From Candidatus Nitrosopumilus sp. (lineage in GTDB: Archaea; Thermoproteota; Nitrososphaeria; Nitrososphaerales; Nitrosopumilaceae), in the NCBI GenBank assembly GCA_013203245.1, contig JABMOR010000109.1, positions 1 to 19,121 of the forward strand: a stretch of 19,121 nt of DNA, in the 5' to 3' direction. Within the stretch, counting starts at the first letter, position 1. Each line of letters starts with the position of its first letter. Made by a program: the position numbers and the translations under genes. Below are positions 6,631-15,509 of this stretch, in pieces. A model generated the notes under the pieces. It saw only the letters and a program-made list of their open reading frames with translations. It was not told where the DNA came from and did no database searches.

Positions 6631-7185
6631 ATGAAAAAGCGATGTGAGTGGGCAAAAGATGAACCTAACACCACATACCATGATAATGAATGGGGAACGC
6701 CTCAACATGATGATAAAATATTATTTGAATTTCTAATTTTGGAGGGGGCACAAGCTGGTCTGTCCTGGACTACAATTCTTAACAGACGAGAAGGCTATAG
6801 GGAGGCATTTTCTAACTTTGATGCTAAAAAGGTCTCAAAATATACTCAAAAAAAAGTAGAGAAACTACTCCAGGATGAATCTATTATTCGAAATAAACTA
6901 AAAATTAATTCTGCAATAAACAATGCAAAATCATTCTTAAAAATTCAGGATGAATTTGGAACTTTTGACAAATACCTGTGGGGATTTGTAAATCACAAAC
7001 CCATCAAAAACAAATTCAAAAAACACTCTGAATTACCTGCAACTAGTGATATTTCAGAAAAATTAAGCAAAGATCTTAAAAAACGGGGTTTTAATTTTGT
7101 AGGCCCTACAATTTGTTATGCCTTGATGCAGGCAGTAGGGATGGTAAATGATCATACATCTGATTGTTTTCTGTATAAAAAATAA
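6631..7185 (+). CDS. tag: DNA-3-methyladenine glycosylase I
   Basis: Base-excision repair enzyme of 184 aa that removes 3-methyladenine from alkylated DNA. The zinc ligands known from E. coli Tag are all recognisable: Cys5 and His17 in the N-terminal part (RCEWAKDEP...YHDNEWG), and His175 and Cys179 in VNDHTSDC near the C-terminus. The base-recognition Glu38 is in LEGAQAGLSW. Length and motif spacing match the family closely. ATG 6631 gives the canonical N-terminus; an in-frame ATG at 6616 is the alternative. It is divergent from the 4-TM protein gene, with which it probably shares a promoter region, but no functional link is evident. Confidence 0.95.
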   Translation: MKKRCEWAKDEPNTTYHDNEWGTPQHDDKILFEFLILEGAQAGLSWTTILNRREGYREAFSNFDAKKVSKYTQKKVEKLLQDESIIRNKLKINSAINNAKSFLKIQDEFGTFDKYLWGFVNHKPIKNKFKKHSELPATSDISEKLSKDLKKRGFNFVGPTICYALMQAVGMVNDHTSDCFLYKK

Positions 7186-7190
7186 TACAA

Positions 7191-7502
7191 TTACTCTTGA
7201 TTTTCTTGAAACTTTTTGAGTGTATCTTTGTATAAATTCATAGGAACTATTTTGACCGTACTTAACGATGAAATCCCTACATCTATGCAAAGCTTTTCAA
7301 TGTCATGTGCATGAACTGCATCCAATATTATTATCCATTCATGCTCTAAAACTGACATGTAGAATTCTACAATTTCATTAATATTGTATTTTTCCATTTC
7401 ATGTTCCATGTTTTCTTGAAGTTTCATGAATATTTTTTTGCTTTTTTCATTGTTTATTGGACATGATTCTGGACTATGTACAGCAAAGACTCCAAATAGC
7501 AT
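7191..7502 (-). CDS. Small alpha/beta protein, possibly DUF3303-like
   Basis: Soluble protein of 103 aa starting MLFGVFAVHSPESCP. The N-terminal strand with an H-S-P-E-x-C-P motif, the following helices, and the strands IIILDA and VKIVPM suggest a dimeric ferredoxin-like alpha/beta-barrel of the DUF3303 sort; this is recall and not certain. Cys14 in the motif may be functional. A TATA-like AGTTTAATAG on the minus strand at about 7522-7533 is ~26 bp before the ATG. It converges with tag (5 bp between the genes) and is divergent from the Nramp gene. Confidence 0.72.
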   Translation of the reverse strand: MLFGVFAVHSPESCPINNEKSKKIFMKLQENMEHEMEKYNINEIVEFYMSVLEHEWIIILDAVHAHDIEKLCIDVGISSLSTVKIVPMNLYKDTLKKFQENQE

Positions 7503-7594
7503 ATTGAAAACTAAAATGAAATTACTATTAAACTTAATCTCGAAATAACATTTTGTATCAATTTTAGGTTATATTCTACAATTTTAAATTATAT

Positions 7595-8872
7595 TTGATT
7601 GATGTGATCTCAAAATTTTCTCGTTTTTCAAAGACTGCTGGACCTGGAATATTATTTGCATGCACTGCAATAGGCGTATCTCACCTAGTACAGTCCACTA
7701 GAGCAGGAGCTGATTTTGGCTTGATGATTTTAGGATTTGTGATTTTAGTCACATTACTGAAATACCCTTTCTTTGAGTATGGTTCTCGTTATGCAAACTC
7801 TACACAAACAAGCATCATTGATGGTTACAAGAAACTTGGCAAACCTGCACTGTGGTTGTACTTTTTACTAACAATTTCATCCATGTTTTTTGTAACAGGA
7901 GCGGTTGGATTTGTAACTGCTGGATTTTTTGAAAATCTTTTTGGAGTTGATTTTCTTGGTGAATGGACTGTGGTGATATTGTTTGCAATTTGTATTTCAA
8001 TTTTGGCTGTTGGCAAATACAATGTGTTAGATAGCATGATTAAGATAATTGCAATTGTTTTACTAGTTTCTACTGTATCTGCATTTTTGTTTGCAATGTA
8101 TAATGGACCTGTTGAACAAGTACAGGGTTTTCAACCTAAAGAACTGTGGGAAATCTCTGGAATCTTTTTCTTACTTGCATTAATGGGGTGGATGCCAACA
8201 GCTGTGGATCTTTCCAGCTGGAATAGTTTATGGACTTTGGAGAGAATGAAACAAACAAACTACAAACCAACACTAAAAGAAACTCTTTTTGAATTTCGTT
8301 TGGCTTATCTTGTAACTGGAGTGCTTGCAATAATGTTTGTTGCATTAGGCGCATTCATTTTTTACGGTTCAGGCGAAGAACTCCCTAACAATAATTCTCT
8401 TTTTGCACACAAAGTTGTAACCCTATACACTGAAACAATTGGTGATTGGAGTTACATCATAATTGCAGCATCTGCATTTACTGTGATGTTTGGAACCATT
8501 CTTGCAGTTTTTGATGGATATTCAAGATCATTACAACGAACAGTCGAACTGATTTTTACTAAAGAGGATAAAATACGCACAAAATTCAGAACATTTTATG
8601 TTTTTTTTATAATTATTCTATCTATTGGTTCGTTTGTAATTATTTCACAATTTCAAGATAATTTGAAAGAGTTGGTAGATTTTGCAACTGTCTTGTCATT
8701 TGTAATTGCACCTATTATTGCAATTTTTAATTTTAGATTGGTCACAGGAAAACATCTTGAGAAAGAGCATCAACCATCTATTTTATTGAAAATTCTTAGT
8801 TTTGCAGGAATTATTTTCTTAAGTGGATTTGCAATTGTCTTTATCGTTCTAAAATTTAACCCTCTCAATTGA
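7595..8872 (+). CDS. Divergent Nramp-family metal transporter
   Basis: Polytopic membrane protein of 425 aa with about 11 helices and the Nramp/LeuT-like order. TM1 reads GPGILFACTAIGVSHLVQS, where the family usually has IDPGN; here residues 26-30 are IGVSH, so the metal-binding Asp and Asn are missing. TM6 reads LMGWMPTAVD (Met200-Pro201): the metal-binding Met of the MPH motif is kept, while His is Thr. Similar divergent homologues are annotated as Nramp-family divalent metal transporters, yet their substrate may not be Mn/Fe. The start is TTG 7595; GTG 7604 is possible. TATATTC at about 7569-7575 lies ~23 bp upstream. The neighbouring ferritin gene supports a role in metal supply, though this is inference. 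Confidence 0.85.
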   Translation: MIDVISKFSRFSKTAGPGILFACTAIGVSHLVQSTRAGADFGLMILGFVILVTLLKYPFFEYGSRYANSTQTSIIDGYKKLGKPALWLYFLLTISSMFFVTGAVGFVTAGFFENLFGVDFLGEWTVVILFAICISILAVGKYNVLDSMIKIIAIVLLVSTVSAFLFAMYNGPVEQVQGFQPKELWEISGIFFLLALMGWMPTAVDLSSWNSLWTLERMKQTNYKPTLKETLFEFRLAYLVTGVLAIMFVALGAFIFYGSGEELPNNNSLFAHKVVTLYTETIGDWSYIIIAASAFTVMFGTILAVFDGYSRSLQRTVELIFTKEDKIRTKFRTFYVFFIIILSIGSFVIISQFQDNLKELVDFATVLSFVIAPIIAIFNFRLVTGKHLEKEHQPSILLKILSFAGIIFLSGFAIVFIVLKFNPLN

Positions 8873-8964
8873 AAATCATTTAAATTCACAATACCACACT
8901 CATCTATTCGTATTCTGGTCTACAATATAGTGAAATTCGTGATATGGTCAATTTTTCATGTGTA

Positions 8965-8984
8965 GGTGTTTCTCTTGAAACCCC
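8965..8984 (+). promoter_or_regulatory. Hairpin upstream of ferritin promoter
   Basis: GGTGTTTC (8965-8972) and GAAACCCC (8977-8984) pair at 7 of 8 positions around a TCTT loop. It lies 90 bp after the Nramp stop and ~25-45 bp before the ferritin TATA box. It could be a protein-binding operator or a 3'-end structure of the Nramp mRNA; no T-run follows it directly. The rest of the 168-bp gap shows no convincing ORF. Confidence 0.35.
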
Positions 8985-9007
8985 ATAATGTGGAATTTTA
9001 GCAAGTT

Positions 9008-9016
9008 TTTTTAATA
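9008..9016 (+). promoter_or_regulatory. TATA box of ferritin gene
   Basis: TTTTTAATAC is centred ~28 bp before the ATG at 9041, with no Shine-Dalgarno site between: a leaderless promoter. Confidence 0.5.
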
Positions 9017-9040
9017 CAAAAAACATGCAATATTACAATC

Positions 9041-9556
9041 ATGAAACTTTCCACTACTATGAAAAAAGCACTAAATGATCAAGTTACACTTGAAGCCTCT
9101 GCATCTAACAATTATCTTGCAATGGCATCCTGGTGTGAAGTAACTGGATATCAAGGGGCTGCAAATTACTTTTACGTACAGTCTGATGAAGAAAGAACTC
9201 ACATGCTCAAAATAGTTCATTATCTTAATTCCCTTGGAACCCTTGCAACAATTCCTGCAACCCGAGCCACAATCAGTTCTTACAAATCCCTTGAGGTGTT
9301 AATCGAGACTGCGCTAAAAAGTGAACAAGCCGTAACTAAAGCCATTCATAACATGGTGGAGATTGCACAAAAAGAAAAAGACCATTCTACCTATGTATTT
9401 CTAGAATGGTTTGTTAACGAACAAGTACAAGAAGAAACAAAGTTTGAAACAATTTTACAAAAGTTTGATCTTCTTGGCAGAGACAAATTAGGAATAAACG
9501 AGATTGACAAGTTTCTTGCAGCAGAGGCTACAGCACCAGCTGATACTGCAGCATAG
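9041..9556 (+). CDS. ftn: Ferritin (FtnA-like, non-heme)
   Basis: Iron-storage cage subunit of 171 aa that oxidises Fe(II) and stores Fe(III) mineral in the cytoplasm. The ferroxidase residues fall where expected for bacterial/archaeal FtnA: Glu18, Glu51 with His54 (EERTH), Glu94, Gln127 and Glu130 (EQVQEE). Tyr25, near the centre, is also kept. There is no Met ligand for heme in the bacterioferritin position that I can identify. The Ala/Thr/Pro-rich last residues (AAEATAPADTAA) form a short flexible tail beyond the usual end. It follows the Nramp-like gene on the same strand after 168 bp, but has its own promoter, so the two may be controlled separately. Confidence 0.95.
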   Translation: MKLSTTMKKALNDQVTLEASASNNYLAMASWCEVTGYQGAANYFYVQSDEERTHMLKIVHYLNSLGTLATIPATRATISSYKSLEVLIETALKSEQAVTKAIHNMVEIAQKEKDHSTYVFLEWFVNEQVQEETKFETILQKFDLLGRDKLGINEIDKFLAAEATAPADTAA

Positions 9557-9565
9557 TTTTCTAAA

Positions 9566-9575
9566 ATAATTAATA
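9566..9575 (+). promoter_or_regulatory. TATA-like element, 110-aa gene
   Basis: AATAATTAATAC is centred ~27 bp before the ATG at 9598, within the 41-bp gap after the ferritin gene. Confidence 0.4.
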
Positions 9576-9597
9576 CTGCATTATTTTCACTCATACC

Positions 9598-9930
9598 ATG
9601 ACAGTTATTGTAACTAGAAAACCAGGCGGTATAACCCAGTTATTCAACACTGAGACTGGCAGAGTTACTTACAAGTGCAAAGCAGAATCGGCATTCATGC
9701 TAATTGAGGCCTTTGGTGGTATAGTGAAATTTAATCAAAAAGGTGCCATTGCAACTGTCACTGGACACATTACTTCTCTTGAATCTTGTGATGTTTTGAA
9801 GAAAGGACATTTAGAATACAAAGAAGCATTGAATGCTATTGTTTCAGCACACAAAGAATTTGCCCAAAATATTTCTGATTCATACCAAAAAAAAATTCAG
9901 GAATTGGAAAATAAATTATCTACTCTTTAA
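9598..9930 (+). CDS. Hypothetical protein, 110 aa
   Basis: I do not recognise the family. The N-terminal ~65 residues look like a small beta-rich domain (VIVTRKPGGITQLFNTETG...AIATVTGHI), and the last ~45 are a long charged helix that could form a coiled coil (IQELENKLSTL). There is no membrane segment. Two Cys (in YKCKAE and ESCDV) are not a metal motif. It sits 41 bp after ferritin with its own TATA-like box, and a T-rich run follows its stop. Confidence 0.7.
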   Translation: MTVIVTRKPGGITQLFNTETGRVTYKCKAESAFMLIEAFGGIVKFNQKGAIATVTGHITSLESCDVLKKGHLEYKEALNAIVSAHKEFAQNISDSYQKKIQELENKLSTL

Positions 9931-9965
9931 TTTTTAGAAAATAAATTAAAAACTTCTCAAAATCA

Positions 9966-10139
9966 TTAACCGTAAATCATACAGTGTTCGCATTCACAAA
10001 CTTCCTGCTCTTTTGATTTCTTTAGGCATTTTTTATGCTGACCTGCTTGACATTGTACACAAATCTCTTCGAGGTTCTCTACACTGGTATATTTTTTAGA
10101 TTGATCAAATCCAAATCCGCCATCTTGTGGTCCCACCAT
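9966..10139 (-). CDS. 57-aa Cys-rich putative zinc-binding protein
   Basis: A short gene found by translating the gap. The product begins MVGPQDGGFGFDQSKKYTSV and carries six Cys and one His in its second half: Cys27-x2-Cys30 (ICVQC), His35, Cys38, then Cys48-x-Cys50-x2-Cys53 (VCECEHC). This pattern is typical of small zinc-binding proteins, and similar C-x2-C...H-x2-C...C-x-C-x2-C peptides are common in thaumarchaea (recall). The frame stays open for 15 codons upstream but without a start codon, so ATG 10139 is the best start. The upstream gene on the same strand ends 34 bp before it, and they may share an mRNA. Confidence 0.75.
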   Translation of the reverse strand: MVGPQDGGFGFDQSKKYTSVENLEEICVQCQAGQHKKCLKKSKEQEVCECEHCMIYG

Positions 10140-10173
10140 ATCTTTACTAAATCGATGTTCTATTTCTACTTCA

Positions 10174-10473
10174 CTAATTGATTGCTAATTCTATTGTATC
10201 TTGCAAGTATTTTTTGTGAGTTTCAATGATTCCTCGTATTTCAAAAGTATCTACATATCCTCCAGCTGATGCTCTAGTTGCTTTGAGCAAATAATGCAGG
10301 GATCCTTCTTCAATTTTTCCTACATAGTATCCGTAGAGAAAATCTGCTTCATCTTTACACTTCCAAATTTGCTTGATTGCTGGAAATGTTTGTTTAATTT
10401 CAGTAGGAATTTCTTGAATTCTTCTTTGAATGTATTGATCTAATGATTTTCTAATTGTTGAATCTTGAAACAA
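10174..10473 (-). CDS. Hypothetical protein, 99 aa
   Basis: I do not recognise the family. Soluble, mixed-charge, mostly helical, with one Cys; conserved-looking patches are KDEADFLYGYYVGKIEEG and ATRASAGGYVDTFEIRG. The start is TTG 10473 because the frame holds no ATG before a stop codon three codons further up. A weak AT-rich box (ACTAAAAT on the minus strand, about 10499-10506) is near the leaderless distance, inside the end of the 49-aa gene upstream. It probably precedes the Cys-rich gene in a short operon. Confidence 0.65.
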   Translation of the reverse strand: MFQDSTIRKSLDQYIQRRIQEIPTEIKQTFPAIKQIWKCKDEADFLYGYYVGKIEEGSLHYLLKATRASAGGYVDTFEIRGIIETHKKYLQDTIELAIN

Positions 10474-10501
10474 CTTGATTCTTTATTGGAGAACTTGCAT
10501 T

Positions 10502-10651
10502 TTAGTCCTTTTTCTTTTCGTCCTTTTTATTCTCTTCTGGATTATCCCACATGTGCATCGTACCTCGAACCATGAACGAACCTACAATTATGGCGATTAA
10601 TCCTGTAAATATGAATAAAAAGAATTTCCCGATATCCTTGATGCTTGCCAC
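10502..10651 (-). CDS. 49-aa single-TM membrane protein
   Basis: Translating the minus strand from a GTG at 10651 gives 49 residues: MASIKDIGK, a hydrophobic helix (about residues 10-28, FFLFIFTGLIAIIVGSFMV), then RGTMHMWDNP and a charged tail ending EKKKKD-like. The start is supported by a TATA box (TATAATTAG on the minus strand, 10673-10681) ~26 bp upstream. Function is unknown; the form resembles accessory subunits of membrane complexes (inference). It is divergent from another tiny membrane gene on the plus strand. Confidence 0.65.
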   Translation of the reverse strand: MASIKDIGKFFLFIFTGLIAIIVGSFMVRGTMHMWDNPEENKKDEKKKD

Positions 10652-10671
10652 ACTGTATTCTCTTAATCTAT

Positions 10672-10682
10672 CTAATTATAAT
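10672..10682 (-). promoter_or_regulatory. TATA box of 49-aa membrane gene
   Basis: ATTATAATTAG on the minus strand, centred ~26 bp before GTG 10651; it supports this short non-ATG gene. Confidence 0.45.
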
Positions 10683-10734
10683 TGTCTAAGATGGGCAATT
10701 AGATTCAATAGTAAGTTTGAAAAATTCTTTTCAA

Positions 10735-10833
10735 ATGTCAAAAATTAAACAAATTGCAGCCTGGGTTGCAATTATTGGTGGTGGAATCGCATTCTTCTTC
10801 TTCTCAATCGAGATGGCTGAATTCATGCGATAG
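10735..10833 (+). CDS. 32-aa single-TM peptide
   Basis: ATG 10735 opens a 32-codon frame: MSKIKQIAAW, a hydrophobic stretch VAIIGGGIAFFFFS, then IEMAEFMR and a TAG. The positively charged N-terminus, Gly-rich hydrophobic core and short acidic end look like a real one-helix membrane peptide. An AT-rich stretch near 10705-10715 could be its promoter, but it is weak. It ends 38 bp before the oxidase-fold gene. Function unknown. Confidence 0.5.
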   Translation: MSKIKQIAAWVAIIGGGIAFFFFSIEMAEFMR

Positions 10834-10841
10834 TGTGAAAA

Positions 10842-10849
10842 TTAAATAC
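10842..10849 (+). promoter_or_regulatory. TATA box of PNPOx-like gene
   Basis: ATTAAATACA, centred ~26 bp before GTG 10872, supports the GTG start and a leaderless mRNA. Confidence 0.45.
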
Positions 10850-10871
10850 ATTCAATTTTAAAATATTATTT

Positions 10872-11312
10872 GTGATAACTGAAGAAATTAAGGATTTTCT
10901 AAATTCACAAAAACTAGGATATGTTGCAACTGTCTCACCTGACGGAAAGCCCAACATTTCTCCAAAAGGAACCATCATTGGATGGACTGCTGAAACATTA
11001 GCATTTGCAGATATTCGTTCACCTGATACTATGAAGAATCTAAATTGTAATTCTAATGTGGAAATCAATGTAATTGATCCTCTTATTCGTAAAGGATACT
11101 TGTTTCAAGGTAAGGCTAGAATTCTTGAAGATGACACTCTGTACCACGAAATATTGAATCATTATAGGAAAAACGGAATTAAGAGTCCAATAAACTCAAT
11201 CGTGCTAGTTGACGTATCAAATGTTGCTGAGGTAATTTCTCCTTTGTATGATCTTGGAATTTCTGAAGATGAAATTAAATTAAAATGGCAAAAGTATTTT
11301 GCCACTCTATGA
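10872..11312 (+). CDS. Pyridoxamine 5'-phosphate oxidase-like flavin-binding protein
   Basis: Soluble protein of 146 aa of the PNPOx-like split-barrel fold. The N-terminal helix is followed by LGYVATVSPDGKPNISPKGT (residues 16-35), the classic opening of the family, then strands ending in VEINVIDP and GYLFQGKARIL. Members bind FMN or a related flavin (or F420 in some lineages) and act as reductases or oxidases; the substrate cannot be told. True PdxH active-site residues are not evident, so it is likely not vitamin B6 synthesis. The start is GTG with a TATA box 26 bp upstream. Its stop overlaps the convergent coiled-coil gene by 6 bp. Confidence 0.83.
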   Translation: MITEEIKDFLNSQKLGYVATVSPDGKPNISPKGTIIGWTAETLAFADIRSPDTMKNLNCNSNVEINVIDPLIRKGYLFQGKARILEDDTLYHEILNHYRKNGIKSPINSIVLVDVSNVAEVISPLYDLGISEDEIKLKWQKYFATL

Positions 11313-12086
11313 TTTATCAAGTGACTGTGTAGTTTGTTTAAGATTTTCTAAATCTTTTTTTGTATTCTCATGTGCTTCTCTTTCTTTTTCTAATAATGTT
11401 TGAACTGTTTCTAATTCTTTTTGTGCTGTGTTGAGTTTTGACTTTAATGCACCTACTACTGCACTTGCAGCCTCTATAATTCCTGCTGAACTTTTTTGAC
11501 TTTCATTATCTATTCCAATGAATTTTTTCTCAGAAGGAGTAAGAATACTGGTGTCCTCAAAAGTATCTTTTTTATCTAATTCTGATTTTGCATTGTATAG
11601 TCTAGAGTTTGCCTCGTCTAGTTCTTTTTCAACTTCTACTTGTTGTTTTTTGATATTATGTAGTGTAGCTTGTTCTTGTTCAATTTGTTCTTTAATTTCA
11701 TCATGTTTTTTTGTAAATTCATCTAATTCTTCTTTTATTTTTGAATGCTCTCCTTTTGTCTTGTTGAATTCTTCAACTGATTTTGAATCTTTAATTAATT
11801 CTGATTTTTTGGCCCTCTCTCTAGTTTCTTTATATTCACGCTGAATGATGTCTAACTCCATCTTTTTTTGATTAAATTCTTTTTTTACTAGCATCAATCT
11901 TCCCACTGTTGAATTGTATTCTTCTTTTACTGTGGTAATTCTTTGAGTAATTTCATCTAATTCTACTTGTTTTTCATCAATTTCTTTTTGTAATTTTTCA
12001 ATTTCTAATTCAAGTTCAGTTTTGAGAGTTGACTCTTCATTTTCTTTTAATGTCTCTTCTACTTTCTTTTTACCAAAAAATCCCAT
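11307..12086 (-). CDS. Long coiled-coil protein, 259 aa
   Basis: Begins MGFFGKKK and is almost entirely a charged heptad-type coiled coil at about residues 20-172 and 212-255, broken near 175-210 by a less regular part (TSILTPSEKKFIGID ... SSAGIIEAASAVVGALKSK). There is no membrane segment or signal peptide and no Cys. I do not recognise a named family; a structural, cell-division or chromosome-linked role is possible but unsupported. It lies 36 bp after the 2-TM gene on the same strand and is likely the last gene of the elp3-lysS unit. Confidence 0.78.
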   Translation of the reverse strand: MGFFGKKKVEETLKENEESTLKTELELEIEKLQKEIDEKQVELDEITQRITTVKEEYNSTVGRLMLVKKEFNQKKMELDIIQREYKETRERAKKSELIKDSKSVEEFNKTKGEHSKIKEELDEFTKKHDEIKEQIEQEQATLHNIKKQQVEVEKELDEANSRLYNAKSELDKKDTFEDTSILTPSEKKFIGIDNESQKSSAGIIEAASAVVGALKSKLNTAQKELETVQTLLEKEREAHENTKKDLENLKQTTQSLDKS

Positions 12087-12122
12087 ATTTCTATCCTAAT
12101 TTTTCCAAAAGATGAACCTTTC

Positions 12123-12323
12123 TTATCCTTGTTTGATTTTCCATCTGAAGAATTTAAGATAAAATCCAATACCTCCAATAACTATCCCTCCAACCCACGC
12201 AATTACGCTGAAGCTTGCTGGAACAATTGCTTCTTGTGGCCCTATAATTAGTAATAATGCCCCTAGAATGATTAGTGCAAATCCTCCACTGTTTTTTGAT
12301 TTGTTATGTTCTCCGTGAACCAT
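12123..12323 (-). CDS. 66-aa 2-TM membrane protein
   Basis: Starts MVHGEHNKSKNSGG, then two hydrophobic helices (about residues 15-30 and 36-56) joined by a short GPQEAIVP loop, and a basic end (KFFRWKIKQG). Only 2 bp separate its ATG from the stop of lysyl-tRNA synthetase, so it is probably translated from the same mRNA. Family and function unknown. Confidence 0.75.
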   Translation of the reverse strand: MVHGEHNKSKNSGGFALIILGALLLIIGPQEAIVPASFSVIAWVGGIVIGGIGFYLKFFRWKIKQG

Positions 12324-12325
12324 GG

Positions 12326-13915
12326 TTAAACATACTCTGAAAGTGTTTTTGCTACTTGTTTTCGTCCAATGTCTGAAATGAATGGTCCGATTTTAGGACC
12401 TCTGGAAGTTCCAAGTATGATTTGATATAATATTTTAAAGAAATCTTTTGGTTGAACATCATTTGATTTTGCAATTTGATATATTGTATTTTGAATATCT
12501 TCTAATTCTTCATCTCCGTCTAATGCTTCTACAAGTAATTTCAAGGCCTTTTTTGCAGTGTCATCTAAATCAACTTCTGTTTTTTCTTGTTCGTCAAATT
12601 CGTTTGAATAGTTTCCTGCAAGTTCTATGAGTTTCTCTACTTCTGGTTCTGGATTTTTAATTACTCCGTAATCTAATAATTTTTTCATTACTCGCTCACT
12701 TCTGTTTTCTTTGAATATTTTTGCTAATTCAACTACTAGTCTATAGTTAACATGTGTGCTTGATTGTTTTGGGGGGTTTAGGAGATTTACATATTCGTAC
12801 AATCCTTTAGATTTTGTTAATTTTGCTTGGTTATCCACTTTGATTCGTCCAAAGTAGATGTCTTCTAGTTCATTGTATTCTGCCATCAGTCCTGGAATGT
12901 CATCAAATCCTAATTCTCTTGCACCTGTAATTCTTTTGTATAATAATAATAGAATTGATTTTGGACTACCGAACTCTAACCATTTCTGTGCAGTAATTAC
13001 ATTTCCTAATGATTTTGAAATCTTCTTTCCACCTTTGTCTAGAAACATTTCATATTTTACATGATGCGGATGCGGGAATTCTAAAATTTCATCTGCAACC
13101 CAATCATTTACTTTGACTGAGTCCATGATGTCTTTACCATATGCTTCAAATCTAATGTCAAATGCTTTCCATCTTGCTGCAAATTCTACTTTCCAGGCTA
13201 GTTTTCCAAGGTCTTTACCGATGTCTGCCTCTCCTATGTGGCCACAACCTTTGACTATTTTTGAGCCAATTTCTGTATCATGACAAGTGTACTTTACTTT
13301 CTTCTCATCTGCAATGTATTCAGTAGATTCTGCTGTATAGAGGCGATTACAATTTGCACAAACTGGAAAATATGGTAGATATTTTTGATATTTTTCTTGT
13401 CCTACAAGTTCTGAAATTTTATCTCCTATTTTTGCACTGTTTTGTAGAATTGTGTGGATTTGCTCTTTTAGTAATCCTTGTTTGTAAGTGTCAACTGCTC
13501 TTCTAAATTCATATTTTATTCCTACTTTGTCTAAACCATCTAATAGAATACTGCTCATGTGCATTCCGTAAGAGTCATGACATCCATAAGGATCTGGAAT
13601 TAATGATACTGGTTTAGCAATGTGTTCTTTTAAACCAAACTCTTGCATTCCTTCTGGAATTTTTCTTAATCCGTCAAGATCATCTGAATATGCAATTAAT
13701 TCTGATTTGTATCCTAAATTTTCTAATGCTAGTTTGACCCCGTATGCTCTTACTGCATCCCCTAAACTTCCAATATGTGGAATCCCTGAAGCTCCTAGTC
13801 CGCTTTCTACTCTGAGTAGATCTGTGTTTCTTCCTAGGGCTTTTTCCCTTTCAATTAGTTCTGAAGCTAATTTATCAATCCATGTTCCTTTTCCGATAAT
13901 TTCTTGCTCTGTCAT
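12326..13915 (-). CDS. lysS: Lysyl-tRNA synthetase, class I
   Basis: Charges tRNA-Lys with lysine in the cytoplasm. The class I form (also called LysK) is found in most archaea and some bacteria and is unrelated to the class II LysRS. The HIGH-type motif is IPHIGS (47-50), the KMSKS-type motif KISKS (298-302), and a zinc-knuckle-like set Cys186-x2-Cys189 ... Cys211 ... Cys224 (VCANCNRLY ... TCHDTE ... GCGHIG) sits in the inserted domain. The 529-aa length fits the family. The start ATG 13915 is 7 bp after the elp3 stop, indicating one transcript; the gene continues into a 2-TM gene 2 bp away. Confidence 0.96.
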   Translation of the reverse strand: MTEQEIIGKGTWIDKLASELIEREKALGRNTDLLRVESGLGASGIPHIGSLGDAVRAYGVKLALENLGYKSELIAYSDDLDGLRKIPEGMQEFGLKEHIAKPVSLIPDPYGCHDSYGMHMSSILLDGLDKVGIKYEFRRAVDTYKQGLLKEQIHTILQNSAKIGDKISELVGQEKYQKYLPYFPVCANCNRLYTAESTEYIADEKKVKYTCHDTEIGSKIVKGCGHIGEADIGKDLGKLAWKVEFAARWKAFDIRFEAYGKDIMDSVKVNDWVADEILEFPHPHHVKYEMFLDKGGKKISKSLGNVITAQKWLEFGSPKSILLLLYKRITGARELGFDDIPGLMAEYNELEDIYFGRIKVDNQAKLTKSKGLYEYVNLLNPPKQSSTHVNYRLVVELAKIFKENRSERVMKKLLDYGVIKNPEPEVEKLIELAGNYSNEFDEQEKTEVDLDDTAKKALKLLVEALDGDEELEDIQNTIYQIAKSNDVQPKDFFKILYQIILGTSRGPKIGPFISDIGRKQVAKTLSEYV

Positions 13916-13922
13916 TTTCTCT

Positions 13923-15509
<1,587 letters not shown>

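Noticed and set aside
8944..8988. 14-aa frame MVNFSCVGVSLETP before ferritin as a leader peptide
   Set aside because: Too short, with its only TATA-like sequence at the wrong distance; it mainly overlaps the hairpin.
11518..11844. 108-aa Ser/Phe-rich plus-strand frame
   Set aside because: It is the complement of the Lys/Glu-rich coiled-coil gene; Ser/Phe/Leu content is what that complement gives.
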